The notes: generated by a model not told the origin, from the sequence alone. Shown: positions 8,164 to 17,561, counted from the stretch's first letter. The stretch is 64,000 bases of DNA from Bacteroidota bacterium (GCA_020048915.1 JAIFLU010000033.1:62001-126000); one strand, 5' to 3'. Made by a program: numbers and translations.

Positions 8164-8964
8164 TCATTCATGTATCAACCGAATGCAAAAACCTGTTCTT
8201 TTGTGATGATGATTGTCGCCATATTTGGCAAACCAGGTATGAACGCTGGTATGATAAGCATCAGAATCGCTATACGGGGTAACACTCCACCAGTACACAC
8301 TGGTTTCAAACGCGTGAAAACTCCCTTCGTTCCATCTGCTACCTGCAGGGATAGCCGAATATCCCGATTTGTTGTTTGTTTGGGGATTATTGCCCACCAT
8401 TCCCAATGTATCCGGTAACGAATTGCCATAAGCATCTTTAACCTTGTAAGGCCAACCGGTTGTTGTTGCCATCGATTTGGCAACCTTGTTCCCTTCGGTT
8501 GTCCCATCGTAGTTGTACCCGTTGGCTATCAGGTAATCCCTGAGCACCAGTTGGTCCTCACGGGTAGGCACCCTCCATCCTTTTGGCGCAATCTTGCCGG
8601 AGCTTGCGGCGTACCAATTGTACAAAAAACCGTGCTTCTTTCCGTTTTCCTGATTGTTTTCGTAATAACAGAAACCCGGAGTGGTAAGGCTTTTCCATTC
8701 TTCGGCACCTGTAACGTTAGGGATCGGCGTACCGTCGTTGAACTTGGTTGTCCTAAGGTCTTCGACTGTCCATACCTGATTGCCGATTTTTACCGTATGG
8801 TAGATATTACCATCCGCGTCCTTCACGGTTTTCGACGAAGTGTCGGGTTTGAACGACGTAAGCATCATAGTTGTTATTGCGCTAATTAATAACACAATCA
8901 TTATTGTAAAGCCCGATTTTTTAAGGCTTTTTCCCGATAGAAGTTTACTAATTGTTGTTTCCAT
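8164..8964 (-). CDS. FISUMP-domain surface protein
   Basis: From the ATG at 8964 (METTISK), 266 residues; the TTG at 8997 in the ORF track is less likely. The leader LLSGKSLKKSGFTIMIVLL resembles the leaders of the genes at 13.2 and 14.9 kb. After about residue 45 the protein is one complete FISUMP domain (Fibrobacter succinogenes major paralogous domain, TIGR02145/PF09603): DADGNIYHTVKIGNQVWTVE, FNDGTPIPNV, LYNWYAA, PKGWRVPT, AGSRW and GFCIRLI. FISUMP proteins are extracellular, often tryptophan-rich at surface sites, and are suspected of adhesion or glycan binding; no catalytic activity is established. A palindromic element sits directly upstream. This is the simplest of three FISUMP genes here. 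Confidence 0.85.
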   Translation of the reverse strand: METTISKLLSGKSLKKSGFTIMIVLLISAITTMMLTSFKPDTSSKTVKDADGNIYHTVKIGNQVWTVEDLRTTKFNDGTPIPNVTGAEEWKSLTTPGFCYYENNQENGKKHGFLYNWYAASSGKIAPKGWRVPTREDQLVLRDYLIANGYNYDGTTEGNKVAKSMATTTGWPYKVKDAYGNSLPDTLGMVGNNPQTNNKSGYSAIPAGSRWNEGSFHAFETSVYWWSVTPYSDSDAYHTSVHTWFAKYGDNHHHKRTGFCIRLIHE

Positions 8965-8994
8965 TGTTTTAATTTTAATTACATTGTTTATTAC

Positions 8995-9119
8995 CAATAC
9001 TTCGTTAATCTTATATTTTTATGGGCTAAAGCCCTTACATTTTAACCCCAGCCTAAAGGCTGGGGTTATTAAATATCAGCGTATTACTGGCTTCAGCCCA
9101 AAACTTTAACGAAGTATTG
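8995..9119. repeat. Nested palindromic (REP/REPIN-like) element
   Basis: The 125-bp spacer is a hierarchy of inverted repeats. An outer 14-bp pair, CAATACTTCGTTAA and its exact complement, lies at 8995-9008 and 9106-9119. A central 10-bp stem with 4-base loop, AACCCCAGCC-TAAA-GGCTGGGGTT, lies at 9044-9067. Between them sit GGGCTAAAGCCC (9023-9034) and a related GGCTTCAGCCC. The design matches bacterial REP pairs mobilised by IS200/IS605-like RAYT transposases, or a small MITE. The central hairpin could also end transcription on either strand. No transposase is in the window. Confidence 0.7.
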
Positions 9120-9142
9120 TAATGTCTGATTTTGTATTAATA

Positions 9143-10633
9143 TCATTTTTTTCCTGCGAAATACTTTGCATTAAGATAAGCTTCTGCTTTTTTTCTCTCC
9201 GTGTCGTCAAGCGCTTTGGTGTACACAATTATTTCAGCAACATTACCGGCAAACCAGCCACTGTTGTCGCCACCATGTGACCATTGTCCGATAAACCCGT
9301 TTGATGCGCAATTTTTTATTGTAGCCAGTTTGTCTGTTTGAGTCCAAACCAATTCCCCCCCGACATAGAGTTTTTCGGTTGAACCGTCATGAGTTGCTAT
9401 GGTCATTGTAGGTGAATCGCCAATAGATGCAGGCCGTTTCCAGTTGTTAATGTTAGGATTCTGACCAGTGCCGAAACGAAAGCTGACCGAATTCTGGTAC
9501 GCGGACAAGAGCACGATTCCCCACCTGGCATCAGATGTAGACTGCGGCCAATTCAGGATTGATTGCAATGTTGAATGAGAACCTCCCTCTGCCCCCTTGC
9601 CAGGTCCGGGTTCGGGCTGATATTCAGTATTCGCGCTAACAATAATGATTGTCATTGCTGTAAGTTCATTTGGGCTCCATCCGGTAAACTCGAGCACATC
9701 TCCTTTGCCATTAAAATGAATGGCTGGCTTGCCCCCAATTGCAGAATTTAATAACATGGGTTGCCCCCTTTTCAATTTCGCATGAAGGTTGGTGCCGGAT
9801 AGATCATCCCATTGCGTTACCTTGTTGTCTGAATGTGTCACTCCGCGATCGGCCCGAAACCACAACTGAAGTCCGTCTGTTGGAATTTCATTCTGTGCAA
9901 CACCCTGGTTAATGGTAACAACAGGTGCATAAAGGTCGGAGCCGTGCAGTTTGCCGTGGTCTTTACCGGGCTCTACAGGTACATTGATACTTGCTTTCGA
10001 TATTTCGATTTTTGCAGAAACCTTGATATCCGAAAAAGTACCATTCTGAATACTTGTTTTTCCGTACACGACAAGATATTTAAAGTCTTTGGCGCCGGCT
10101 TTATTATCGCGGACTGTAACTACAATATCGGTAGTGCTGAAAGAATCAACATGGGCAACATACCCTGTAATATTTCGCGGTGTAGAAACCGTATCAACAT
10201 GTAACGCATAGTTACAACAGCCATAACGCGATGCACGGATCTCCTGAATCGGTTTGCCTAACATTCCTGCCGGTTCTGCCCTACCTTTCACACGCACATA
10301 CATTCCGGTTTTAAGGTCGGAAAATGAAATTCCTTCCAGTTGTGTTGAGTCCTTCACCACCATGAATTGATAATCGAAATCTTTCCCAAACCGGTGTCCC
10401 ACAATATAGATCGAAATAACCTGCTTGCCGTTAAATGTATAAGGCGCCCTGGGTTCGATATTTCTGACCTGTTTGATATACCCTTCAATTTCGAATGGTG
10501 CCGCAGTAATGTTTGAGGCGGCAGCAAGCATAAACAACATTCCGAAAATGAGAATGATACGCTTTTTAGCGATGCCGGCCACTTCCGAAGAAAACTGGAA
10601 AACCGGCAATGAACGTCCGAAAAATGTTTTCAT
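9143..10633 (-). CDS. Exported LamG-like protein with OB-like N-terminal repeats
   Basis: About 496 residues from the ATG at 10633 (MKTFFGRSL). A long positively charged n-region precedes the hydrophobic core (IILIFGMLFMLAAAS) and a cleavage region near ITAAP. Residues about 45-240 contain two similar beta-rich units (IEGYIKQV, ITGYVAHV; MYVRVKGRA, SAKIEISKA) that look like OB-fold repeats. Residues about 255-495 form a concanavalin A-like jelly roll of LamG type (LQLWFRADRGV, VTQWDDLSG, PAIHFNG, GNVAEIIVYTKAL). LamG-type domains bind carbohydrate or protein ligands; no catalytic residues are recognised. It lies between two FISUMP genes and probably acts with them on the surface, for example in substrate capture. 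That role is inference. Confidence 0.75.
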   Translation of the reverse strand: MKTFFGRSLPVFQFSSEVAGIAKKRIILIFGMLFMLAAASNITAAPFEIEGYIKQVRNIEPRAPYTFNGKQVISIYIVGHRFGKDFDYQFMVVKDSTQLEGISFSDLKTGMYVRVKGRAEPAGMLGKPIQEIRASRYGCCNYALHVDTVSTPRNITGYVAHVDSFSTTDIVVTVRDNKAGAKDFKYLVVYGKTSIQNGTFSDIKVSAKIEISKASINVPVEPGKDHGKLHGSDLYAPVVTINQGVAQNEIPTDGLQLWFRADRGVTHSDNKVTQWDDLSGTNLHAKLKRGQPMLLNSAIGGKPAIHFNGKGDVLEFTGWSPNELTAMTIIIVSANTEYQPEPGPGKGAEGGSHSTLQSILNWPQSTSDARWGIVLLSAYQNSVSFRFGTGQNPNINNWKRPASIGDSPTMTIATHDGSTEKLYVGGELVWTQTDKLATIKNCASNGFIGQWSHGGDNSGWFAGNVAEIIVYTKALDDTERKKAEAYLNAKYFAGKK

Positions 10634-10696
10634 AACCAATTGTACTTTTTAGTTGCTATATCTGGTTGCATGAGTCAAATGAGATTAATCGATTAG

Positions 10697-13186
10697 TTAT
10701 TCCTTGTCCTTGATCAACCGGAGACCGAAGCCTGTTTCCTTTACGTGATGGCTGTCGCCCAAGTATTTGGACCAGTTATGAATACTGCTCAGCCATCCCC
10801 TGTCTGAAGCCTGTTCTGTGCTGCTCCACATGTATAAGCTTCCCGTCAAATTGTGGAAGCTACCGTCGTTCCAGCGGGCACCGTTGGGTAGACCATTGAA
10901 ACCAGTCTTGTTGTTTAACTCCGGACGCTCGCTGATCAGCAATTCTTTTTCCCAATATTTTCCTTGTTTGTCCACGATTCGATACTCCCAGCCAATTCTT
11001 CCCGCCATCGATTTACCGACCTTGTTCTCCTTGTCCTTTTCGTGATTGTTTTCGCCCTTCCATTCGGGGTATTTGGTTCCATCGCAGTTATATCCATTGT
11101 TTACCAGGTACCGGCGAAGGGTCAGTTGTTCCTCAACCGTAGGCACATGCCAGCCTTTTGGCGCAATCTTCGGATGGTTTGCGGCCCACCAGTTGTATAA
11201 TAACCCTATTTTGGCGTGTTCGGGCTTGTTGTCGTAGTAGCAACATGCAGCGGACTTAAGCTGATTCCATTCCTTGTTGTCTATCACGTTGGGGATCGGG
11301 GTGCCGTCGTTATACTTGGTGGTGCGCAGGCTTGAGGTGGTCCACACCTGATCGCCGATCTTCACCGTCTGGTAAACATTCCCGTCCGCATCCGTCACCG
11401 TTCCCGCGCAATCAATCATTTCGATGGCCATTTTGCTGGCCTCGGGTGCGGGCACATGAATCTGATAATCCAAATAGCCTTTTTTGGTGACAGTGATCAC
11501 ATCCCTGCGATAGTCAACGAAGCCTCTGTCGTTAACCTTTTTGGTTACCGGCGCAAGACCATTCAGAACCATGCTAAAATTTCCCTTTGAATCTGTCTTC
11601 GTGGATTGGCTGGTGCCTTCCAACTGCACCTTGGCTCCAGCCAAGCCGACCCCGGAGGAGTTTTTAACCGTTCCTTTGATGCTGGAAGCCTGCTCAATAG
11701 TATCGATACGCAAAAGCCGGATACAGAAACCAGACCGGTCATGATGCTGGTTGTTGCCGTATTTTGCAAACCGGCTGTGAATACTGCTCATATGCGAGCC
11801 TTCGCCTTCGCCCTTGGTAGTACTCCACCAGTAAACGCTCTGTCCCATGGCGTGGAAGCTCCCGTCGTTCCAGCGACTGCCGGTGGGGAGCGCAGTAAAA
11901 CCGGATCGGTTGTTGGTAGTCAAATCGTTGCCGGCGTTCCCCGGTGTCGGATCGGGACCCCAATCGGTTCTGGCTGTCATGGACTTGGCAACCTTGTTGT
12001 CTTTCTTGGTGCCGTCGAAGTTTAATCCAATGGCGATCAGACAGTCCCGCAGCATCATTTGCTCTTCAATGGTCGGAACTTTCCACCCCTTGGGGGCGAT
12101 CTTGCCGGAACTGGCGGCCCACCAGTTATACAACGCACCGTATTTTTTTCCGTATTCGGGGTTGTTCTCGTAATAGCAGAAGCCCGGACTAGCCAAACCT
12201 TTCCATCCGGCATCGTCGGTTACGTTGGGAATCGGGGTGCCGTCGTTGAACTTGGTAGTTCTAAGGTTTTCGACTGTCCATACCTGACTGCCAATCCTCA
12301 CCGTGTTATAGACGTTCCCATCTGCATCCGTGACGGTTTCCGAAGAAGTGGCTTTATCTACTGTTTTAAGCCCGGCAGTCCAGCGGACACCACGGACAAT
12401 TAATTCGCGAAATTCAGGACAATTATAGACTTTTTCATCGTGTCCAAGCTGAATATTGAAAACCTTGGATTTCCCATATTCTCGTGTCCAGGCAATAGGC
12501 TCATCGTTTTCAGGGTGATTTGTGGTCAACAGCACATTGTTGTCTTTTGCCCACCAGCGCCCCATGTAGGTTTCGTCGATTACCTCGAAATCCTTCATGC
12601 CCCGGGTAATCGGATGCTGATTATCCTTTACCTTGATGGGGATATTCAAGCCCTCATGAACCTTGCCGTGCGGCCAGGGTTTTCCATCTATTTCGACGTC
12701 GAAATAAATGTAGGCTGTCCCGATGATTTGATGATATTCATGCCAGCTTTGAAAAGCAGCTTGCGCGTGATGCATCACTACCAGGCCAACGCCTTTTTCC
12801 TTCATGAGCCGCACAAAGTTCTCCTGTCGTTTGGGGGATATTTTTTGTGTCATATTGTAAAGAAAGATGACATCGTAATCCCATTTACTGATGTCCTCAA
12901 ATACCTCGCTTTCATCCTTCAGGGTATACTCGGAATAATTAATGTCTACGCAATCAAAGATGCCGAAGAATGACTCGCGGTTGAAGTGATGCCCGCTTGT
13001 CACGATAAGGACATCAATTTTGTCAGGATCACCGAACGCAGTTTTACGGGAAGCTCCCTGCGCGTCAATGCTAAACAATAATGACATTATTATACTAAAT
13101 ATCAGTACAATATTTTCTGATATTTTTTTCATCCCTGTAGTATTAATACAATTCATGGAGAATAATTTACAATGATTTTTTTTCAT
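10697..13186 (-). CDS. ThuA-FISUMP-CarboxypepD_reg-FISUMP fusion protein
   Basis: An 829-residue multidomain exported protein. The leader is long (MKKNHC... then ENIVLIFSIIMSLLFSIDAQG). Residues about 58-275 are a ThuA-like (PF06283) glutamine amidotransferase-like fold: VLIVTSGHHFNRESFF, VVMHHAQAAF, HPITRG and FNIQLGHDE. Residues about 283-493 are FISUMP domain 1, about 501-590 a carboxypeptidase regulatory-like beta-sandwich (IKGTVKNSSGVGLAGAKV), and about 594-829 FISUMP domain 2. ThuA proteins accompany keto-disaccharide and trehalose metabolism and are common near DUF1080 and Gfo/Idh proteins. Coupling ThuA to two suspected adhesion modules is unusual, and no frameshift is seen. It may hold a sugar-processing domain on a surface glycan. 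The 3' neighbour is the LamG-like gene. Confidence 0.8.
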   Translation of the reverse strand: MKKNHCKLFSMNCINTTGMKKISENIVLIFSIIMSLLFSIDAQGASRKTAFGDPDKIDVLIVTSGHHFNRESFFGIFDCVDINYSEYTLKDESEVFEDISKWDYDVIFLYNMTQKISPKRQENFVRLMKEKGVGLVVMHHAQAAFQSWHEYHQIIGTAYIYFDVEIDGKPWPHGKVHEGLNIPIKVKDNQHPITRGMKDFEVIDETYMGRWWAKDNNVLLTTNHPENDEPIAWTREYGKSKVFNIQLGHDEKVYNCPEFRELIVRGVRWTAGLKTVDKATSSETVTDADGNVYNTVRIGSQVWTVENLRTTKFNDGTPIPNVTDDAGWKGLASPGFCYYENNPEYGKKYGALYNWWAASSGKIAPKGWKVPTIEEQMMLRDCLIAIGLNFDGTKKDNKVAKSMTARTDWGPDPTPGNAGNDLTTNNRSGFTALPTGSRWNDGSFHAMGQSVYWWSTTKGEGEGSHMSSIHSRFAKYGNNQHHDRSGFCIRLLRIDTIEQASSIKGTVKNSSGVGLAGAKVQLEGTSQSTKTDSKGNFSMVLNGLAPVTKKVNDRGFVDYRRDVITVTKKGYLDYQIHVPAPEASKMAIEMIDCAGTVTDADGNVYQTVKIGDQVWTTSSLRTTKYNDGTPIPNVIDNKEWNQLKSAACCYYDNKPEHAKIGLLYNWWAANHPKIAPKGWHVPTVEEQLTLRRYLVNNGYNCDGTKYPEWKGENNHEKDKENKVGKSMAGRIGWEYRIVDKQGKYWEKELLISERPELNNKTGFNGLPNGARWNDGSFHNLTGSLYMWSSTEQASDRGWLSSIHNWSKYLGDSHHVKETGFGLRLIKDKE

Positions 13187-13279
13187 GATTTTTTTTTAGT
13201 TATTAGGTTTTGGTATTTATATTTGAACTTGCCAGAGTGCTTCCTACAAGCTCCTGTTTTTCTTTCCTTTACAGTAATC

Positions 13280-14914
13280 TCATTCACGTATTAAACGAAT
13301 GCAAAAACCGGATGTCCTTTGGTGCTGAACAAAGCCGTACTTTGCCAACCGACTTTTAATATAGCTCAAGTGCGCATCATCCCCACTGCCTGGCGTCGAA
13401 CTCCACCAGTAAACGCTTTGCCCAATTGAGTGGAAACTCCCATCGTTCCAACGGCTGCCGGCAGGAAGCGCCGAGAAGCCGGTTTTGTTGTTTGTTTCCG
13501 GATTATTGCTCACCGTTCCAACATCCGGCGCCGATTCGTTACCTTCGTTTGTTGGCTTATAATTCCAGCCGGTCTTCGCTGCCATCGATTTGCCGATTTT
13601 GTTTTCCTGCGTTGTTCCATCGTAATTATAGCCGCTGGATACCAAATAGTTACTAAGCACAATTTGCTCATCAAGCGTAGGCACCCTCCACCCTTTTGGT
13701 GCAATCTTGTCGGAGCTTGCAGCATACCAATTGTACAGAATGCCGTATTTCTTTCCGTTTTCAGGATTGTTCTCGTAATAGCAGAAACCCGGAGTGGTAA
13801 GGCTTTTCCATCCTTCGGCTTCTGTAATATTGGGAATCGGCGTTCCATCGTTGAATCTGGTTGTTTTAAGGTCTTCAACAGTCCATACCTGACTGCCAAT
13901 CCTCACCGTATGATAAACATTACCATCCGCGTCCGTCACGGTTTCCGAAGATTGGGCTGAATTGAGTTGTTCCTCAGCAACAACGATTTGATTTTGAGAT
14001 TGGCCGCTGGTTTTAGGCAGGAAGTTGGCCAACCCTTTTTTCATCACTAATTTTATTTCCGCATCGGTAAGTGCGCGGCTCCAAATAGCAGCCTCATCGA
14101 TCAGCCCCTGAAATACAAAACGGGCAGTATCAAAACGCATCACCCCGCCAAGAGCTGTAATCGTTGGTGTGATGGGTTCACGCGTGTAGTTAATACGACT
14201 TGTATCCTGAATGCCATCAACATAAAGACGAGCCTTTCCGTTTTCATCCACCAAGGCGATGTGATGCCATACATCGTCGAATGCAATGAGACTTGTACGA
14301 TGATGCAAGATTAGCGTGTTGCCATTATTGGCACGCAAATACACATCCACTACACCTTCGGGCGCCCGGCGGTCGGTGCTGATGGCCACCAATGGACTGC
14401 GTAAATTTGTACTTTCAGAAAAAACTCTACCTGTCCCCTTTGACGTGTTGCCTTTGACCCACATAGCTACCGTAGAGGACTTGTGCGAGTATGCCGGTAG
14501 ACCGGTGCCATTTTTCGCAAAACATAAGAGGAGGGAATTAATACCATTGAAAGAGATGGCATTGCCTCGCTTTCCCGGAACCACATCGGCTGCAGTCAGA
14601 TTGATTGCTTGAAGATGGTTCTTGTTGCCGCTCAAGTCAGGTGTTGTTGCAGAGAGAATATCCAATGGCCAGTAGGCCACAAGTCCTTTTCGTATTTCAT
14701 GCTTGGAGGCTGCCGCAGGTGTCGCAGCGCAGCCGGTTATACAACCCAACAGAGTTATCGTTACTAAAATAGACAGTAAGGCAGTTTTGATTTTCAATGG
14801 TTTCAAAAATGCTACTATTACACTAATTATCAGCACAATTTTAATCGGCATATTTGTTAACCCTAATGTTTTAAACCATTTTCCTGATATAAGTATACAA
14901 TGAGTTTCTTTCAT
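13280..14914 (-). CDS. LamG-FISUMP fusion, probable lipoprotein
   Basis: 544 residues. The leader begins MKETHCILISGKWFKTLGLTNMP, closely matching the GH95-like gene upstream, and is followed by a second hydrophobic stretch ending in a lipobox-like LLGCITGC at about residues 56-62. It therefore looks like two leaders in tandem, with lipidation at one of the cysteines. Residues about 72-300 are a LamG/concanavalin A-like domain (GLVAYWPLD, NAISFNG, WHHIALV, GLIDEAAIWSRALTDAEI). Residues about 325-544 are a full FISUMP domain. Both modules are non-catalytic and surface-associated in other proteins, so a carbohydrate-binding or attachment role is likely. It lies 85 bp downstream of the GH95-like gene and 93 bp upstream of the ThuA-FISUMP fusion. 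Confidence 0.8.
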   Translation of the reverse strand: MKETHCILISGKWFKTLGLTNMPIKIVLIISVIVAFLKPLKIKTALLSILVTITLLGCITGCAATPAAASKHEIRKGLVAYWPLDILSATTPDLSGNKNHLQAINLTAADVVPGKRGNAISFNGINSLLLCFAKNGTGLPAYSHKSSTVAMWVKGNTSKGTGRVFSESTNLRSPLVAISTDRRAPEGVVDVYLRANNGNTLILHHRTSLIAFDDVWHHIALVDENGKARLYVDGIQDTSRINYTREPITPTITALGGVMRFDTARFVFQGLIDEAAIWSRALTDAEIKLVMKKGLANFLPKTSGQSQNQIVVAEEQLNSAQSSETVTDADGNVYHTVRIGSQVWTVEDLKTTRFNDGTPIPNITEAEGWKSLTTPGFCYYENNPENGKKYGILYNWYAASSDKIAPKGWRVPTLDEQIVLSNYLVSSGYNYDGTTQENKIGKSMAAKTGWNYKPTNEGNESAPDVGTVSNNPETNNKTGFSALPAGSRWNDGSFHSIGQSVYWWSSTPGSGDDAHLSYIKSRLAKYGFVQHQRTSGFCIRLIRE

Positions 14915-14999
14915 AATTTCAAACTTTTGAGTTTAATGGGAATCTAAAATCCATATTGATTTGATTTTTTCGGTTAGCTACTTCCTGCCAGAAACAATG

Positions 15000-17561
15000 T
15001 CAGAGAGCATTAATCGAATATTTACAACCTGCTTTTGCCGGAAAAACTATGCACTCGCCATTGCTTTTATCAATAGTACACTTAACAGTTTTATCAGATT
15101 CGGTAACAATAACCTGTCGGCCAGGCCAAGGGTTTATGATAAGGCAAGGATTGTCGCGCCGAGCCACAACTTCGAGAAAATATACTTTTTCTGCATTTTT
15201 AGCTGCCGAAACAACGAAAGCGCCCCGAGCCTGGAAATTTCGAAAAGCCACAACTTCTTCTGCTTTTACGGCCGGGAAAAGGTACATACGGCCGCTTCGG
15301 CTGTTAAGTAATGCTTCAGCATTAAAATCATCCCAAAAAGTATCATTGCCTGTTTGCCCCAGGAGAGTGAGCGCCTGACCTGTAGTACCGGCATTGGAAA
15401 GCTTTTTAGCAGTCCGAAGCATCATTTCCTTTTGTTCCTTCGGTGAATCGAGTGTAATATCATCAGATAGCAGTACAGGATATTCTGCCGCTTCGCCAAA
15501 ATGGTCGGCTTCGTAGTGAATTGGTTCTACTCCTTCGATGGCGCAATACATCGAGCCATCAGGCCCTTTCCAAACCGGATATGGGGCTAAATTTGCTGCC
15601 ACTTCACGCCATTTGCCACGCAAATCACTGTCAACACCCAGGATTTCGGAAGCTTCAGATGTCCGGTTCAAAGCCCATTTGAACATACACAGCGAACTGA
15701 TAACATCTTTGTTACGGGCAAGCCCGGCATACCATCCCCATTTTTCAGGTTCCATAGAAGGTATAATATGATAAAATCCATCGTCGCCTTTTTTTACATA
15801 AGCTGCATAGAAAATAGCCATCTCACGCATAAGCGGGTAACATTCGTTTCGTAAAACATTAATGTCGCCGCCATAATCCCATTCGTCCCATACAGGCTTG
15901 ATAATCTGCGCCATAGTTTCAAGACAAAATTCGAGGGTAAGGGTAGTATGGACAATTTTATCGGGTTTTACAGGAGGTTGGTAACCATGTAAAATTGCCA
16001 TCCCGGGCATACCGAACATGTCCCTGGCATTGTTTTTGGCGCCTTCCATCCAATGCCATACCAGGTTTTTCCACATTTTTTGATTGTCGGCCCTGTTACG
16101 TACAAATTGCATGGTGGTGAAAACTTCATTATAACATGGAGAGCTGCTCCAGTATTGAGCATCACGATCGGGATGAACATACATTGCGGTGCATTCATAT
16201 TTGCGCATATCGGTATATGTGCCGCCGCCATGACCATCTGCATAACTGCTGTAAATATTTTCTATTTTATCGGTACAACTATCACCACTCAAACCATAAA
16301 ATATACGGCCATTTTCACGTATATTATAGAAGTTGTTCCACCACAAGGTATTTTCTTTTAATACGCCATCAAACCCATCTTTTTCGGCTTTAGTTAGTCG
16401 TTCTTTGGCCATACCAATAACATCGGGGTTGTCCATAGTTGTAAAAACGGTTATCAAAGCTTCGAAATCTCCCTTTTTAGGGGCAAATGTAACTGTTGCA
16501 GCCACCCCCGGGGCACGGGCAATAAGTTCTTCGGCAGGTGGGGTACCCAATCCTTTCTTGCCTTCGGCAGTTTCAATTTTCACTTCGCCGGGGGTAATAA
16601 CCAACCCCATCATTACATATTCAAAACCTTTCGGGAAAGTCTTTTCAGGTGGCATCTGCTGCTTTATCCAAAAAAACCTGCCATCGGTTCCACAGGTAGG
16701 CGGAGCCATTGGATAATTAAAAGCGCTATCGGCTTCAGTACCCTTTTTTGTATATGTTTTACCATCTTCGTCCATGTATTTTAAATGGGAAGTATCGAAA
16801 TGACGAAATAATCGAAGCCATACCGGGGTGTTTATTCCCGAAAATTTTCCGCGAACAGCGTAAAGGTTACTGGTCATGCCCAAAACATATTGCAAGTTTG
16901 CCGTGGCATCTTTTTTTGTTATTTCCATTTCCACAAGACCATTTGCACAACATTGCTTTATCTGAGGAATGGCCGCTCCTGCCAAAGCATCCATTCCAAT
17001 AATAATTTGTCCAACGGGTTTAAGACAGGGCAATGAATACTCAAGTGGCTGTCTGTATGGGTCATAAAACCCACCCTCTTTAAGCAGGTAACCATAACCC
17101 CAGGGGCGTTGACAATCACTGGCAACACCTTTGAAACCTTTGTTTGCCGGCGAATAAGCGCCAGCAACAATTTCCTGCAATGTTGGAACATCCAGGCCGC
17201 GAGGATTGATCCGGCGATCCCAAACATCGTTCTTCGTCAAACTAATGGTAACCCTGTTTGTTGGCCCCCAGATTGTTGTGCGCATTTTCAGGTTATTGAT
17301 TGCCATTGCCTTGCCCTCCGGATAACAATTCCGGTTGGGAAGCGAATTTGCCGTATCCAACATACTGGTTAAAAATATAGATTGAGCCGCTTCACGCAAA
17401 GGAACTTCCCTTTCCCATGGCAATTGCTTATTATTGTTACATGATGTTAATGAAAATGTTATTGTAGCACAAAGTATTAGCAAAATATTTAACGGCATTT
17501 TAGTTAACTCTAATGTTTTAATGCCATTTCCCGAAATTCTCATACAATGATTTGTTTTCAT
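15000..17561 (-). CDS. GH95-like six-hairpin glycosidase (paralogue 1)
   Basis: 853 residues. The leader MKTNHCMRISGNGIKTLELTKMP is shared with the 14.9-kb gene. The signal core is followed by a lipobox-like SLTSC. The mature protein has an N-terminal beta domain beginning LPWEREVPL, an (alpha/alpha)6-type central part (CYNEVFTTMQF, WDYGGDINVLRNECYPLMREMAIFY, IIPSMEPEKWGWY) and a C-terminal beta domain (SRSGRMYLFPA, NFQARGAFVVSAA, INPWPGR). This order follows GH95 alpha-L-fucosidases/galactosidases, although the N-terminal GNGRLG-type motif is not clear, so it may be a separate, related family. It is strongly similar along its length to the 29.2-31.7 kb protein. It probably removes a side-chain sugar such as L-fucose or L-galactose. 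Confidence 0.7.
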   Translation of the reverse strand: MKTNHCMRISGNGIKTLELTKMPLNILLILCATITFSLTSCNNNKQLPWEREVPLREAAQSIFLTSMLDTANSLPNRNCYPEGKAMAINNLKMRTTIWGPTNRVTISLTKNDVWDRRINPRGLDVPTLQEIVAGAYSPANKGFKGVASDCQRPWGYGYLLKEGGFYDPYRQPLEYSLPCLKPVGQIIIGMDALAGAAIPQIKQCCANGLVEMEITKKDATANLQYVLGMTSNLYAVRGKFSGINTPVWLRLFRHFDTSHLKYMDEDGKTYTKKGTEADSAFNYPMAPPTCGTDGRFFWIKQQMPPEKTFPKGFEYVMMGLVITPGEVKIETAEGKKGLGTPPAEELIARAPGVAATVTFAPKKGDFEALITVFTTMDNPDVIGMAKERLTKAEKDGFDGVLKENTLWWNNFYNIRENGRIFYGLSGDSCTDKIENIYSSYADGHGGGTYTDMRKYECTAMYVHPDRDAQYWSSSPCYNEVFTTMQFVRNRADNQKMWKNLVWHWMEGAKNNARDMFGMPGMAILHGYQPPVKPDKIVHTTLTLEFCLETMAQIIKPVWDEWDYGGDINVLRNECYPLMREMAIFYAAYVKKGDDGFYHIIPSMEPEKWGWYAGLARNKDVISSLCMFKWALNRTSEASEILGVDSDLRGKWREVAANLAPYPVWKGPDGSMYCAIEGVEPIHYEADHFGEAAEYPVLLSDDITLDSPKEQKEMMLRTAKKLSNAGTTGQALTLLGQTGNDTFWDDFNAEALLNSRSGRMYLFPAVKAEEVVAFRNFQARGAFVVSAAKNAEKVYFLEVVARRDNPCLIINPWPGRQVIVTESDKTVKCTIDKSNGECIVFPAKAGCKYSINAL

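Noticed and set aside
11606-12025. Overlapping plus-strand ORFs over the FISUMP fusion
   Set aside because: They recur at the same place in each FISUMP gene because the domain DNA is related; shadows of the real frame.
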